This document shows, piece by piece, positions 46,759-64,000 of a stretch of 64,000 nucleotides of DNA. The position numbers and the translations under genes were made by a program. The stretch's first letter is position 1, and each line of letters starts with the position of its first letter. The stretch covers positions 9,145,254-9,209,253 of the forward strand of contig OX442415.1 of the NCBI GenBank assembly GCA_949361645.1, read 5' to 3'. The notes beneath the pieces were generated by a model, which saw only the letters and a list, made by a program, of their open reading frames with translations, did not search any database and was not told where the DNA came from. Source of the stretch: Spongilla lacustris. Lineage: Eukaryota > Porifera > Demospongiae > Spongillida > Spongillidae.

Positions 46759-48061
46759 TCACTGGTGAGGGATGGAAGGGCATGCAATCAGCACACAACC
46801 CTCCTGGGGAGGAGGTGTTATTACCAATTGGTCAAAGGAGTAGGTGGGCATCAATGTAGCACCGTCTCCACCCCCACCGGCACCTTTTGACCACACCCAC
46901 AGTTAGTCACCCTCCACTCACACATGAGCAGCACCCACTTACCAAACAGGTCAGTAGAGTCGTCCGACTGTCCATCCGTTCTGGAGTTTTTCTCTGCCCT
47001 GTTGAACTATTATACAAAGGAGAAGATAACTTAGCGACCAACAAGACTGGGGCAAGAGCTGTACAGTGAACTCACCTCTCTGAATTTCTGGAGGTACAGC
47101 TTCAGAGGCTCTATGTAGTTGTCAAAACCCAGGGTTGCCATGGCGTAAAGGATGTCATCCCCAGTAACAGTCTTTCTCTTCTCTTGGGCACATTTGTCGC
47201 ACGCTCTAAAGCCCAGCGCTCAGGAATGTACGTAACTGTTACCACAATGCATACACACACACACACACACAAATATGCACACACACATGGGGAGTAACTT
47301 GTGGATACTCGCTAGTAATGAAACTGATGAACTCTGATACACATTCCTGCATGCATTCCTTAGCGTCCTTGGACACCTGCAGGGACACAAGATGGGCCAT
47401 CACCGATAAGGGTAGTAACATGACGTACTTTTCCATTCTTGGGGAGAGCATTCCTCATGATCCTGGCTATGTTGGCGATTGGAAGGAAACGATCCTACAA
47501 AAGAAATACAGGATACTTTCAATATCCTCCACACCACATTACACATAATGATGTCCACACACACACCCACACTACTGAAGCTACACACATACACACCTGT
47601 TCTCTGTACACAACTTTCTTTTTAGTAGAGTGGGTATGTGTTGTTGCAACAGGGTACTGGAACCGAAGATCCTCCGGATTATGACTGACGTCACCGATAC
47701 TATTTAGGCCTGTGTAAAAACTATCACTTACACACACACCCAACACATCTCCAAAGGACCCCTTGCCATGAATCAGGTGTGGTACGGCGCTAAGGTCTCC
47801 GTGTTGTATGGTGTAGTCCCCACCAATGTCCGACTCGGTGCTCGAATGCACCGGTTGCTCGCCCTCAGACAAAACGGTGACGTCCGAGGAGGAGGCACTT
47901 ATCCCCTGCGCGAACCCCATGTGATGGTGACTTCGCTGCGGACTGTACGACCCGCGCATAGCTGAGCTCACGAGCGAGTCGGTCAACTGTTCTCTAGCCT
48001 GCGAGACGTAGTTCATACTTCCTGCAAGCGCTTCTGCTCGACCAGTGTTGAGTAAAGCCAT
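46759..48061 (-). CDS. NFYB: NF-YB, histone-fold subunit of the CCAAT-binding factor NF-Y
   Basis: Core exons on the minus strand: 48061-47597, 47494-47429, 47376-47309 and 47205-47076. They encode [20 protein letters not shown], then [20 protein letters not shown], then the block ending [19 protein letters not shown]. This is the diagnostic NF-YB/HAP3 histone fold, which pairs with NF-YC and then NF-YA to bind CCAAT. The N-terminal region contains [11 protein letters not shown], like the human N-terminus. The ATG at 48061 is the first in the frame. A short intron within the first segment (about 47740-47706) is possible but not needed. The 3' end is uncertain. One model adds an exon near 47004-46950 and a last exon 46881-46759 ending ACPSIPHQ; another ends in the penultimate exon as VGRLY. 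Introns are as short as 52 bp. It is divergent from UBL4A. Confidence 0.9.
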
Positions 48062-48491
48062 CCCCGCCAACGTTCTGCGTCGATTTAGAAGAGAAAAAAA
48101 AAGAGCGCCAATGAAAATAAACTGGTGTCTGGATTTTGCTACCTATGGTGACTACACAAAGTGGCTTGCAGCTGCTGCTGCCCGCCAAACTGGCTGTTTA
48201 AACATCACGCTAGCTTGCTCATCACGTACTGCACATCCAAACAATTCCATCTTACCGCCCCTATCAACCATTTGGCCTTAACTTGCCTTCTCACGCGCTA
48301 GACACATGATAGGTAACCACATCTTATGGTACATGTAAACGACCGAGTTGTGAGCAATGCATTCTGTATTGTACATACTGCCAAAGTCCGGGTTACGTAC
48401 CTCCACAATCTGGTTGGACACTCAAAAGCACCAATCACAAGAACGCAAATCCGGATACATTTAGTAATTTCCCGCATTCGCGTTGTTGACA
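48062..48491. promoter_or_regulatory. Bidirectional promoter region NFYB/UBL4A with CCAAT boxes
   Basis: 430 bp between divergent start codons. CCAAT occurs at 48108-48112, 47 bp from the NFYB ATG, and CCAATCA at 48431-48437, about 55 bp from the UBL4A ATG. No TATA box is obvious. CCAAT is the binding site of the NF-Y complex, so autoregulation by NFYB is conceivable. Confidence 0.5.
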
Positions 48492-49280
48492 ATGCAGTTG
48501 AAGGTTAAAGTGATAAAACGGCAGGAGGAAACGATAGAGGTAAGTATAAGCCTAAAAGGGTGGTTCAGTCATATGTGAAACCTAAATGTGTTCTATCGTA
48601 GGTAGAAAATGACCTCGTGACCGTTTACGATGTCAAGAAGATAGTGGAAAGCATTACAGCTATTCCAATTAAGTTGCAGTCACTCGTCTTCAAGGGGAAG
48701 CCCTTAGCAGGTACTAAACGGTATCCACTTAAAAAAAAGAACTGATATTTATGCCTTTTAAAGATGGCCACCCCCTGAGCCATTACTCTATAAAAGACGG
48801 TGACAAGCTATTCGTCGCTGTAAAAGCAGACTGTGCAAACGAGCGTGCACAAGAAGGCAGCGAAGCCGAAAGCAAGGCAACGGATACCAGGGCTCAAATA
48901 GGCAAACTAGATAAAGGCAGCAGTACAGGCATTCCTGTTGAAGACAGAGTAACTGAACTGCCAGACGCGGAACGAAAGTGCTGCGGCCCTGTTATTAACC
49001 TGCCAACGTCCATACCACCGCACCAGCGTGGAGGGTGTTGGAAGCCCAAGACCAAGTTCTGGGAGAAACTGAACACGTTTCTTGTGAGACACTTTGCCCC
49101 AGACGATGTCGATAAGATCACAAAAATTGTTTGCGAGGTTAGCGATATACATGTATTTATATAATATGTACGTGTCAATCACTGATGCCCTTTGCATAGG
49201 AAATTCGGAAGTCAGTTTACGATATAAACTTGGATGCGGTGGAGTTCTTAGCAAATGAACAACTAAAAGTGATGCAGTGA
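48492..49280 (+). CDS. UBL4A: UBL4A-like ubiquitin-like protein of the BAG6/TRC pathway
   Basis: Four exons: 48492-48539, 48602-48710, 48764-49137 and 49200-49280. They join in frame to 203 residues (human UBL4A is 157). An N-terminal ubiquitin-like domain (about 1-75) has LVFKGKPLADGHPLSHYSIK and ends before a diglycine would occur, so it is not a conjugated modifier. The linker (about 80-140) is charged and longer than in human. The C-terminal helical segment FWEKLNTFLVRHFAPDDVDK, with SVYDINLDAVEFLANEQL, matches the BAG6-binding TUGS region of UBL4A. UBL4A works in the cytosol with BAG6 and GET4 to hand tail-anchored proteins to GET3 and to triage mislocalised proteins. It starts 430 bp from NFYB on the opposite strand; NCKIPSD begins 194 bp downstream. 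Confidence 0.9.
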
Positions 49281-49474
49281 CCAGAAACGTACTCTGCCTC
49301 CGGAAATCATCGTGCCATTCGTTTGATTTGCCTGCCCTTTGGGAGGGGTTTGGGTGTGATCAAATTTTTTATACATTGTAAATATTAAAAAGCTTCAAGT
49401 TATATAAGCAATCGCGCGAAGGTGTTACCATAGATTATTTAGAGACGATCCATACAATCTCCGAGGCTATCATC

Positions 49475-56980
<7,506 letters not shown>

Positions 56981-57172
56981 AGCAGTGTTGTGTCCAAAAT
57001 AGCAGAAAGTCTGTCTGTACTAATGTTAATATTTCAATATGTGTTTATGTAAACGTAAAGACATGAGTAAAATACATACACAGATTCAATGAACAAAACG
57101 CATTAATGGTGAGGAGCTACACGTAATACCGTAAAAAAAGCGCGAGTGTGCTCTTGTTTAGACAAACCGTTG

Positions 57173-57640
57173 TCATAGTTGCATACCGTGACGAGACAAA
57201 TCTGCTTTGGCCTCTGTTATTTCCTGTGTACATGCGCGTGAGAGGTAAATGACGTTGCCTGCATCGTCGTGGTGCCGGAACCACTTACCTGCTTCAGTTC
57301 AAGAGCGGCGTCCGTGCAGTCGTTGAAGGTAATTAAGCGGTATCCGATGGTAACGAGAGCGTAGCACTGCAATGAAGGGCACCTTTAGCCTCCACCATCT
57401 CTAGCTGGTCATGATATGTAACGTACCCCGAAGCATACCAGTGCGTACAATGGAAGCTACGAGACATGATTGTTTACAAAAGAAATGAAATCACGTGCGC
57501 GAACTCACAGGTAGTATTGCAGAGTAAAGCTCATTTGACACTTTAATGGGCAGCCATCCAGTTACTACGGCGTACCACGTCTCCAGGAACAGTGCTATAA
57601 CGACCAGCCACTGCACAAGCTTGGTGCATCGAAACGCCAT
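57173..57640 (-). CDS. DPM3: DPM3, stabilising subunit of dolichol-phosphate mannose synthase
   Basis: Four minus-strand exons, 57640-57509, 57456-57427, 57366-57289 and 57223-57173, give 97 codons and a 96-residue protein (human 92). The first exon encodes TKLVQWLVVIALFLETWYAV, the first membrane helix. The 30-bp second exon encodes LPLYALVCFG and joins to CYALVTIGYRLITFNDCTDA, completing the second helix and the family signature. The last exon encodes EITEAKADLSRHGMQL, the cytosolic helix that holds DPM1. DPM3 sits in the endoplasmic reticulum membrane and anchors the DPM1 catalytic subunit, which makes dolichol-phosphate mannose for N-glycans, GPI anchors and O-mannosylation. All donor and acceptor sites are GT-AG; introns are 52-65 bp. 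The gene is tail to tail with NCKIPSD, 192 bp apart. Confidence 0.94.
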
Positions 57641-57920
57641 ATTCACATGCGCTCTATCTAGAGTTTACAATTGTAATATAAGAGTGCGTATTAATTCGAA
57701 CTTCCGGTAGTGCACGTGCTGGTTGCTGCGTGAAATTTCTCGAAGCCAGCTGAGCAGTTGTAAAACCTGTCTTATAGCGCGCGGGAGGTACGATTTGTGT
57801 ATAAGTCCAGAAAGTTAAACGCATTTATTTCCACAGAAAAGCCAAATGGTAGCCACGTTTTCCGGACGCTGTTGGCGCTCTGGTATACAAACAATAGAAC
57901 GGGGAATCGCCACGTTAAAT
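57641..57920. promoter_or_regulatory. Upstream region of DPM3
   Basis: Presumed promoter; no recognised motif. The repetitive terminal block begins at about 57,920. Confidence 0.35.
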
Positions 57921-57921
57921 C

Positions 57922-58510
57922 CTCTACAAGTACCATCCCACTGAAGATATTGCGAAGATGCTCTGCCCTTTCCCAACTCAGGAAAGACAGCAAAAGTGAG
58001 GCAAGCTACCAGAGGTGCGCCATATTTACAACTAGCATTTTGGATCATTCATCGCTGACGTATCGATGCTTGAGGTGGTTTGCTGATTGCATGCATAAGA
58101 TTTTTTATAGCTGTCTCGTATTTACCGGTGTCGGTCACTGGCTGGAGCCATGTGCAAGGCACACTCTGGACCAGCCATTTTCAGTTGGCTATGTCCTTTT
58201 TTTCACTCGCAACACGAATTGCTGCCAAAGCCATCTTAATCACCTCCTCCCTTATTACTGGGTGGTTGTGTCATGAGTGCTGCAACAAGTTTGTTGTATG
58301 TTACTGTTAATATTTGGTTTACTTTTACTCCTCCAACCATTTTGTCTTCTTCTAGACGTACTGGACACACTGTTACCCCAAAGCTACGTCCTAAGTGCTA
58401 CTACATGGGTGCATGAGCAACATTTTACTGGTTAGTACCCTATCTGTAACACAGCAAACAGTATGCAAGCAGCATGTGTGAGTTATTAGTGCTGTAAGCT
58501 TTGTAGAATC
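57922..58510 (+). repeat. Terminal repeat block, copy 1
   Basis: A head segment (57,922-58,118; ctctacaagtacc, gcgaagatgctctgcccttt) and a core (about 58,119-58,495; cactggctggagccatgtgc to gtgtgagttattagtgct). The core recurs at 59,479-59,856 and 60,689-61,051, the head at 60,492-60,688. An internal acceptor-like tract (cttcttctag, then acgtactggacacactgtta) is conserved in all copies. Confidence 0.85.
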
Positions 58511-59076
58511 TACAGTTGAGAACATAACACTTGGCTTTTTTTTCATGTGTTCTCCCTTTGATTGTGATTATATCACCAACTGTAAAAGCTGAAGATAAAA
58601 AAATTATCACTTGTATCAAATATATACTTAGCAATGGGAACTTGAAAAATGAAATTATTTATTGATGTATGTTATTGGATAATAAACTATTTAGTGACAC
58701 CCCACCAAAACAACTTCTTTGTTGATTTTCTTCCTGAAAATGGAACGGTTTTCAACAAAATTAGGTTTATAGATACTTCATTACTGTCTTTAGCTTTTCA
58801 GTCTTATGCGTCCAACTTTCGATCAATCGTTACAGTTTAAAACACCAAAATGTAGCATTTTCGTTACCTTTTTTGTTCGTCAATTTGTGCTCTCCAGCAA
58901 GTGCGGAATCACTCCAAATTTTCAATATATAGCGAGCAATACAATTGATATAGAATCAGCCTCCTTAGGTACTTGTACCGTTCAACGCAACATACAAAAA
59001 CAGCTCAAAGTTGAAAGCAGCTTGGCAACGTCGCCATTTTGAGATATTACTATGAATATAATCAATTAGTTAATAG
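58511..59076. other. AT-rich stretch, no gene recognised
   Basis: No repeat with the neighbouring blocks seen and no convincing exon. Confidence 0.5.
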
Positions 59077-59442
59077 ATTATCGATGCTATTGTGGCTGAG
59101 GGCAATGCAGACGACGTTGTTTTGGACGGTGAGAACGGTTCTTTTCAGAACCAATCAGAGGAAGCTTCAAGTAGCAAGCGCAGCTCTAGGCGTGCTAGTG
59201 TGGAAGCTATATCTGCGTGGGCAGAACTTAAGAAGAAAAGGAAATCTCCACGAGAAAATCGCACAACCGGAATCACCAAAGACCAGCGGGCAGAGAAAAG
59301 AAGGAGCAAGTTGACTATAAAAGATGCATCTACAGATCAACTGAATGCCTTGTCTGAATTTATGCCTGATCTTACCGACTCCGATGCAAAGATCCTTGCT
59401 TTGCATATGTATTACCTGGAGTTCAAGCTCAGGACAAAGTGA
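59077..59442 (+). CDS. Unrecognised 122-codon open frame, possible 3' exon
   Basis: Open from just after a TAG (59074-59076) to a TGA ending near 59442, with no ATG near its start, so if real it is an exon joined to something upstream. The composition is protein-like: an acidic start (EGNADDVVLDGENG), a basic Ser-rich middle (SSSKRSSRRASVEAISAWAE, then KKKRKSP) and a C-terminus with DASTDQLNALSEFMPDLTDS and LHMYYLEFKL. I recognise no family. The basic KKKRK could be a nuclear localisation signal. It lies between two copies of the terminal repeat, so it may belong to a mobile element. Confidence 0.3.
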   Translation: MIDAIVAEGNADDVVLDGENGSFQNQSEEASSSKRSSRRASVEAISAWAELKKKRKSPRENRTTGITKDQRAEKRRSKLTIKDASTDQLNALSEFMPDLTDSDAKILALHMYYLEFKLRTK

Positions 59443-59478
59443 GCAGAAAAGAACCGTTCCCACTGTCCAAAACAACGT

Positions 59479-60487
59479 ATTTATCGGTGTCGGTCACTGG
59501 CTGGAACCACGTGCGAGGCACACTCTGGACCAGCCATTTTCAGTTGGCTATGTCCTTTTTTTCACTCGCAACACGAACTGCTGCCAATGCCATCTTTAAT
59601 CACCTCCTCCCTTATTACTGGGTGGTTGTGTCATGAGTGCTGCAACAAAAATCTGTTGTATGTTACTGTTAATATTTGGTTTATTTACTTTTACTCCTCC
59701 AACCATTTTGTCTTCTAGACGTACTGGACACACTGTTACCCCAAAGCTACGTCCTAAGTTCTACTACATGGGTGCATCAACAACATTTTACTGGTTAGTA
59801 CACTATCTGTAACACAGCAAACAGTATGCAAGCAGCATGTGTGAGTTATTAGTGCTATAAGCTTTGTAGAGTCTAATATACCCTATGTGGTGAAGTACCA
59901 AATTTTGCAGTTTTGTGTTTGTTTTACCCTTACGTAAGGTTACTTGACCATAATGGTTAAACAAATAAACATATACATGTATCAAGTTACCTCACGTTAT
60001 AACCTTTGTAGTCTGATATACCCTACGTGGTGAAGTACTAAATTTTGCAGTTTTGTGTTTTACTTTGGCGTATGTAAGCTTACTTCCTCTTTGTTGGGGA
60101 TGGCTACTTTTTTCAGTATAACCTATGATACAAATATTAACTAAAGCTTCCGAAGTACTAGTACTCCAAAAACACTAGTGTTGCTGCTTGACTTGATTGC
60201 TGATAGGAATCATTTAGTACTTTACTACTAACTAGTAGCAATAATTTGCAAAGCTTAGGCTAACAATACATTTACCAAACTGAAAACGAATAAAAGATTC
60301 TGGACTATGTGATTGCAGACGTGATGTGTATCACTCAAGTTACCACTTGCTTTTTTATTTAAAAAAAGCATCATTGCATGTATGCAGGTAGATGACATGA
60401 CCACACCCTCGCACTTTGTGGAGGGTGTGGCCACATTAAACTACTACGTGCATGCATCTCACGTTTTGTGTGATCCTTAAAACTTGT
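59479..60487 (+). repeat. Terminal repeat block, copy 2 with tail
   Basis: Core at 59,479-59,856, followed by a tail (59,857-60,487) containing taccctatgtggtgaagtac twice and ending cacgttttgtgtgatcctta. The tail recurs at about 63,036-63,650 after copy 3. Confidence 0.85.
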
Positions 60488-60491
60488 AGTA

Positions 60492-61051
60492 ATCCTCTAC
60501 AAGTACCACCCCCCTGAAGATATTGCGAAGATGCTCTGCCCTTTCCCAACTCAGGAAAGACAGCAAATGTGAAGCAAGCTATCAGAGGTGCGCCATATTT
60601 ACAACTAGCATTTTGGATCATTCATCGCTGACGTGTCGATACATGTGGTGGTTTGCTGATTGCATGCATAAGATTTTTATAGTTGTCTCGTATTTATCGG
60701 TGTCAGTCACTGGCTGGAGCCATGTGCGAGGCACACTCTGGACCAGCCATTTTCAGTTGGCTATGTCCTTTTTTTCACTCGCAACACGAACTGCTGCCAA
60801 TGCCATCTTAATCACCTCCTCCCTTATTACTGGGTGGTTGTGTCATGAGTGCTGCAACAAAAGTCTGTTGTATGTTACTGTTAATATTTGGTTTACTTTT
60901 ACTCCTCCAACCATTTTGTCTTCTTCTAGATGTACTGGACACACTGTTACCCCAAAGCTACGTCCTAAGTGCTACTACATGGGTGCATCAACAACTGGTT
61001 AGTACCCTATCTGTAACACAGCAAACAGTATGCAAGCAGCATGTGTGAGTT
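60492..61051 (+). repeat. Terminal repeat block, copy 3, split by an insertion
   Basis: Head and core as in copies 1 and 2. The core is interrupted after gtgtgagtt by the fold-back element and resumes at 63,026. Confidence 0.88.
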
Positions 61052-63025
61052 GGGTAATTCTATACCCTTTTAACTCAGGTACTGACACCTATGTTTCATA
61101 GTCCATAATATCCTATGTAACTTGTTTACTTCAGTACTCTGTACACTTATATTAATAATTAGCCCTCAAGGTTAATTCCGTTTATTGGCTACAAGGTGTG
61201 AATAATTTAACCACAAATGTGTACATAGTAATCCCTCTTGGCAGCCATTATAGCTGCACTGATGATTTTAAATACACACACACAACCCTGTAAGGGCCAT
61301 ATTATGATGCCATGACCTTTACTAGTGCACGCTCAGTGATTGAAAAACATGAAAATGAAGCATTGCTATGCCTCTCATATAGAAATGGCCACTTTTTAAG
61401 TTTTTATTGTTTGAAAATAGGAAAGAGCAGGTTGTATTCTACTGTTATATCTAGCTTCTACAGCGGGATGGAACTGGGTTCCGTTGAAATGCCATACAGA
61501 AAAGAGTGAGTCTCCTAGGATGTTTGTTCTGTTTGATTGAATTCATGAGCCATAGAATGTGTTTATCAACACTTTGGTGAGCCTATCATAACTGTTATGG
61601 AACTAAAATGCCTAATGCATACAAATCACACTACTTATATACTATTCTTCCTGGGAATGAGTGATAATGTTCATTCACTTATTGACCAATCCAACACCAT
61701 CTTAGTGTGACTTAACAATTTAATCAAGTGTTCAAGCTTTTTCTGCAGGTGATTTATAAACAATCATAAAGCAAGTTACAAGGTACAAAACATCATTTAA
61801 ATTAAGTTCTCTTCCTCGTGTGACACTTTAGTGGATACAACAGCGTTGAAACGATGACATGTTAAAGTAACAGAAGCAATGACTGGCAAAAACAAAATAA
61901 TAATAAATCAAAGAAGCGCTACTCCTAGTAGCGTTACGAAACTTTGTTGTGAATGGCAGGTGAATTTGTAACTGTATTCCGCGCGGTACATTGTAACAAT
62001 GGAGAGGGCCCCAATAATAAAAAGGTCTTTCGTAGCATTGACAAAGAGACTGCCGGTCTTTGTCTTTGTTAACAGTTTTTGTAGTGCAGAGCCTCTTTCT
62101 TTGTTAGCAAATAGCCTATAATCCCACTTGCACGCAACCATTTGTTCGCCGCTTTAATACAATAGTTGAAATTAAGTATGCATGCGGTGGATCAATATGT
62201 TAACATTGTATGATACCACTTCTATATAATATTTTTTCACTCACATTGCGCCCTATTAAAAACTTAGTTGGGCGTAGCCCGACCTTCGCGTTTGGCAGAA
62301 GGTTGGTATACCTGCATCCATCTGATAGCGGGTAGCCTATACATGAACCTGGATTTGTAACAATCACATATGTGGGCTATCATATAGCCTCATACGCTAT
62401 CAAATCCACATATAGGCTTGATACTCCGACATTCCGCCAGACACGAAGGTCGGGCTACGCCCGACTACGGTTTGCATCAGCAAAGTTATGATAGGCTCAC
62501 CAAAGTGTTGATAAGCACATTCTATGGCACATGAATTCAATCAAACAGAACAAACATCCTAGGAGACTCACTCTTTTCTATATGCCATTTCAACGGAACC
62601 CAGTTTCGTCCCTCTGTAGAAGCTAGATGTAACAGTAGAATACAACCTGCTCTTTCCTATTTTCAAATAATAAAAACTTAAAAAGTGGCCATTTCTATAT
62701 GAGAGGCATAGCAATGCTTCATTTTCATGTTTTTCAATCACTGAGCGTGCACTAGTAAAGGTCATGGCATCATAATATGGCCCTTACAAGGTTGTGTGTG
62801 TGTATTTAAAATCATCAGTGCAGCTATAATGGCTGCCAAGAGGGATTACTATGTACACATTTGTGGTTAAATTATTCACACCTTGTAGCCAATAAACGGA
62901 ATTAACCTTGAGGGCTAATTATTAATACAAGTTTACAGAGTAATGAAGTAAACAAGTCACATAGGATATTATGGACTATGAAACACAAGTGTCAGTACCT
63001 GAGTTAAAAGGGTATAGAATTACCC
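61052..63025. mobile_element. 1.97-kb fold-back element with 542-bp inverted arms
   Basis: Left arm 61052-61593 and right arm 62484-63025 are near-identical reverse complements of equal length, starting GGGTAATTCTATACCCTTTT. The uninterrupted site in copies 1 and 2 reads gtgtgagttattagtgc, showing a probable 4-bp target duplication AGTT (61048-61051 and 63026-63029); a 2-bp GT reading is also possible. The 890-bp centre has no transposase-like frame and holds a nested MITE. The end sequence resembles that of the fold-back at 5173-6200. Confidence 0.9.
62267..62465. mobile_element. 199-bp MITE nested in the fold-back element
   Basis: TA flanks at 62265-62266 and 62466-62467. Inverted ends of about 40 bp, imperfect: left GTTGGGCGTAGCCCGACCTT, right (minus strand) GTCGGGCGTAGCCCGACCTT. 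Each end itself contains the small palindrome TCGGGCGTAGCCCGA or near it. TA duplication fits Tc1/mariner-type mobilisation. Confidence 0.85.
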
Positions 63026-63655
63026 AGTTATTAGTGCTATAACCTTTGTAGTCTAACACCCTACCTGGTGAAGTATCAAATTTTGCAGTTTTGTGTTTGT
63101 TTTACCCTTACGTAAGGTTACTTGACCATAATGGTTAAACAAATAAACATGTACATGTATCAAGTTACCTTACGCTATAACCTTTGTAGTCTGATATACC
63201 CTACGTGGTGAAGTACTAAATTTTGCAGTTTTGTGTTTTACTTTGGCGTATGTAAGCTTACTTCCTCTTTGTTGGGGATGGCTACTTTCCTATGATACAA
63301 ATATTATCTAGAAGCATCTGAAGTACTAGTACTCCAAAAACACTAGTGTTTCTGCTTGACTTGATTGCTGGGAGAAATCATTTAGTACTTTTACTACTAA
63401 CTGGTAGCAATAATTTGCAAAGCTTAGCTAATGATACATTTACCAAACTGAAAACGAATGAAAGATTCTGGACTATGTGATTGCAGATGTGATGTGTATC
63501 ACTCAAAAGTTACCACTTGCTTTTTTGAAAAGCATCATTGCATGTATGCACGTAGATGACATGACCACACCCTCGCACTTTGTGGAGGGTGTGGCCACAT
63601 TAAACTACTACGCGCATGCATATCACGTTTTGCGTGATCCTTAAAACTTGTAGTA
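63026..63655 (+). repeat. Tail of terminal repeat block, copy 3
   Basis: Aligns with 59,846-60,487, with small indels. Confidence 0.85.
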
Positions 63656-64000
63656 CACAGATTGTGTTCCATCAATGAATGTACTATGAAAGCTATGCAT
63701 TCCAACCAGCTTTGCTTCAAATTCTATGAAAACTGCGTATTTCACTTCTTTCATGTACTTCACATATCCAAATCCTTGTCATTCTATGCCACCCTCTTTT
63801 CTAAAGTTTTAACTGTCACTGACCATTTTTGGGTGCTAAAATGCCATCATCTACATTGCTCTCACATTTCTCCACACTTTTTATTGGTCTCAACGTAATT
63901 CATAATGGTAAGTGATTGAAGAATGGAACATTATCTGAAACCTGGCTATACCAGCCTCATCTTAACCACTAATATGCATTTTATAATGCTCACTTATCTT
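63656..64000. other. End of window, no gene recognised
   Basis: Unique here; no exon with convincing boundaries seen. Confidence 0.5.

Overview
This is eukaryotic, metazoan DNA: split genes with mostly short GT-AG introns, abundant micro- and minisatellites, and several families of DNA transposons. The recognisable genes (PUS7, TRIM-NHL, NFYB, UBL4A, NCKIPSD, DPM3, a THAP fragment) are animal-type. Compact introns, an intronless TRIM-NHL gene with RING, two B-boxes, filamin and NHL repeats, and heavy TACATGTA-type repeat content make an early-branching invertebrate, perhaps a sponge, my best guess. This is inference; the sequence carries no decisive taxonomic marker.

Layout. Positions 1-46,000 are dominated by a segmental duplication present three times in the same orientation. 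Unit A (1 to about 15,400) holds a decayed PUS7 copy (1688-10384) followed by an intact minus-strand TRIM-NHL gene (12487-14706). Unit B (about 24,690-36,950) holds a second decayed PUS7 (27300-32727) and a frameshifted TRIM-NHL (34229-36443). Unit C (about 37,955-46,000) holds the only intact PUS7, 16 exons and 628 residues (40861-45960), with no TRIM gene. Copies A and B share the same abnormal 3' end lacking exons 15-16, so they descend from one truncated copy.

Between A and B (15.4-24.7 kb) lies a repeat and mobile-element graveyard: a hAT-like MITE, a THAP-domain fragment, a scrambled Ty3/gypsy remnant, long GT tracts and 20-bp minisatellites. Copy A intron 6 carries a 4.66-kb DNA transposon with imperfect inverted ends, a TA target duplication and two divergently arranged coding remnants. 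The same intron of copy C carries an unrelated pogo-like MITE. An 858-bp element with perfect 31-bp termini separates units B and C.

From 46.7 to 57.7 kb is a compact housekeeping block. NFYB (minus) and UBL4A (plus) are divergent across a 430-bp promoter with two CCAAT boxes. NCKIPSD (SPIN90-like, plus, 14 exons, unusually with two SH3 domains) follows UBL4A and is convergent with DPM3 (minus, 4 exons including a 30-bp microexon). No operon logic or shared pathway links these neighbours.

From 57.7 kb to the end the window is repetitive: a roughly 375-bp cassette occurs three times, together with a 1.97-kb fold-back element (542-bp arms, probable AGTT target duplication) that has a 199-bp TA-flanked MITE nested inside.
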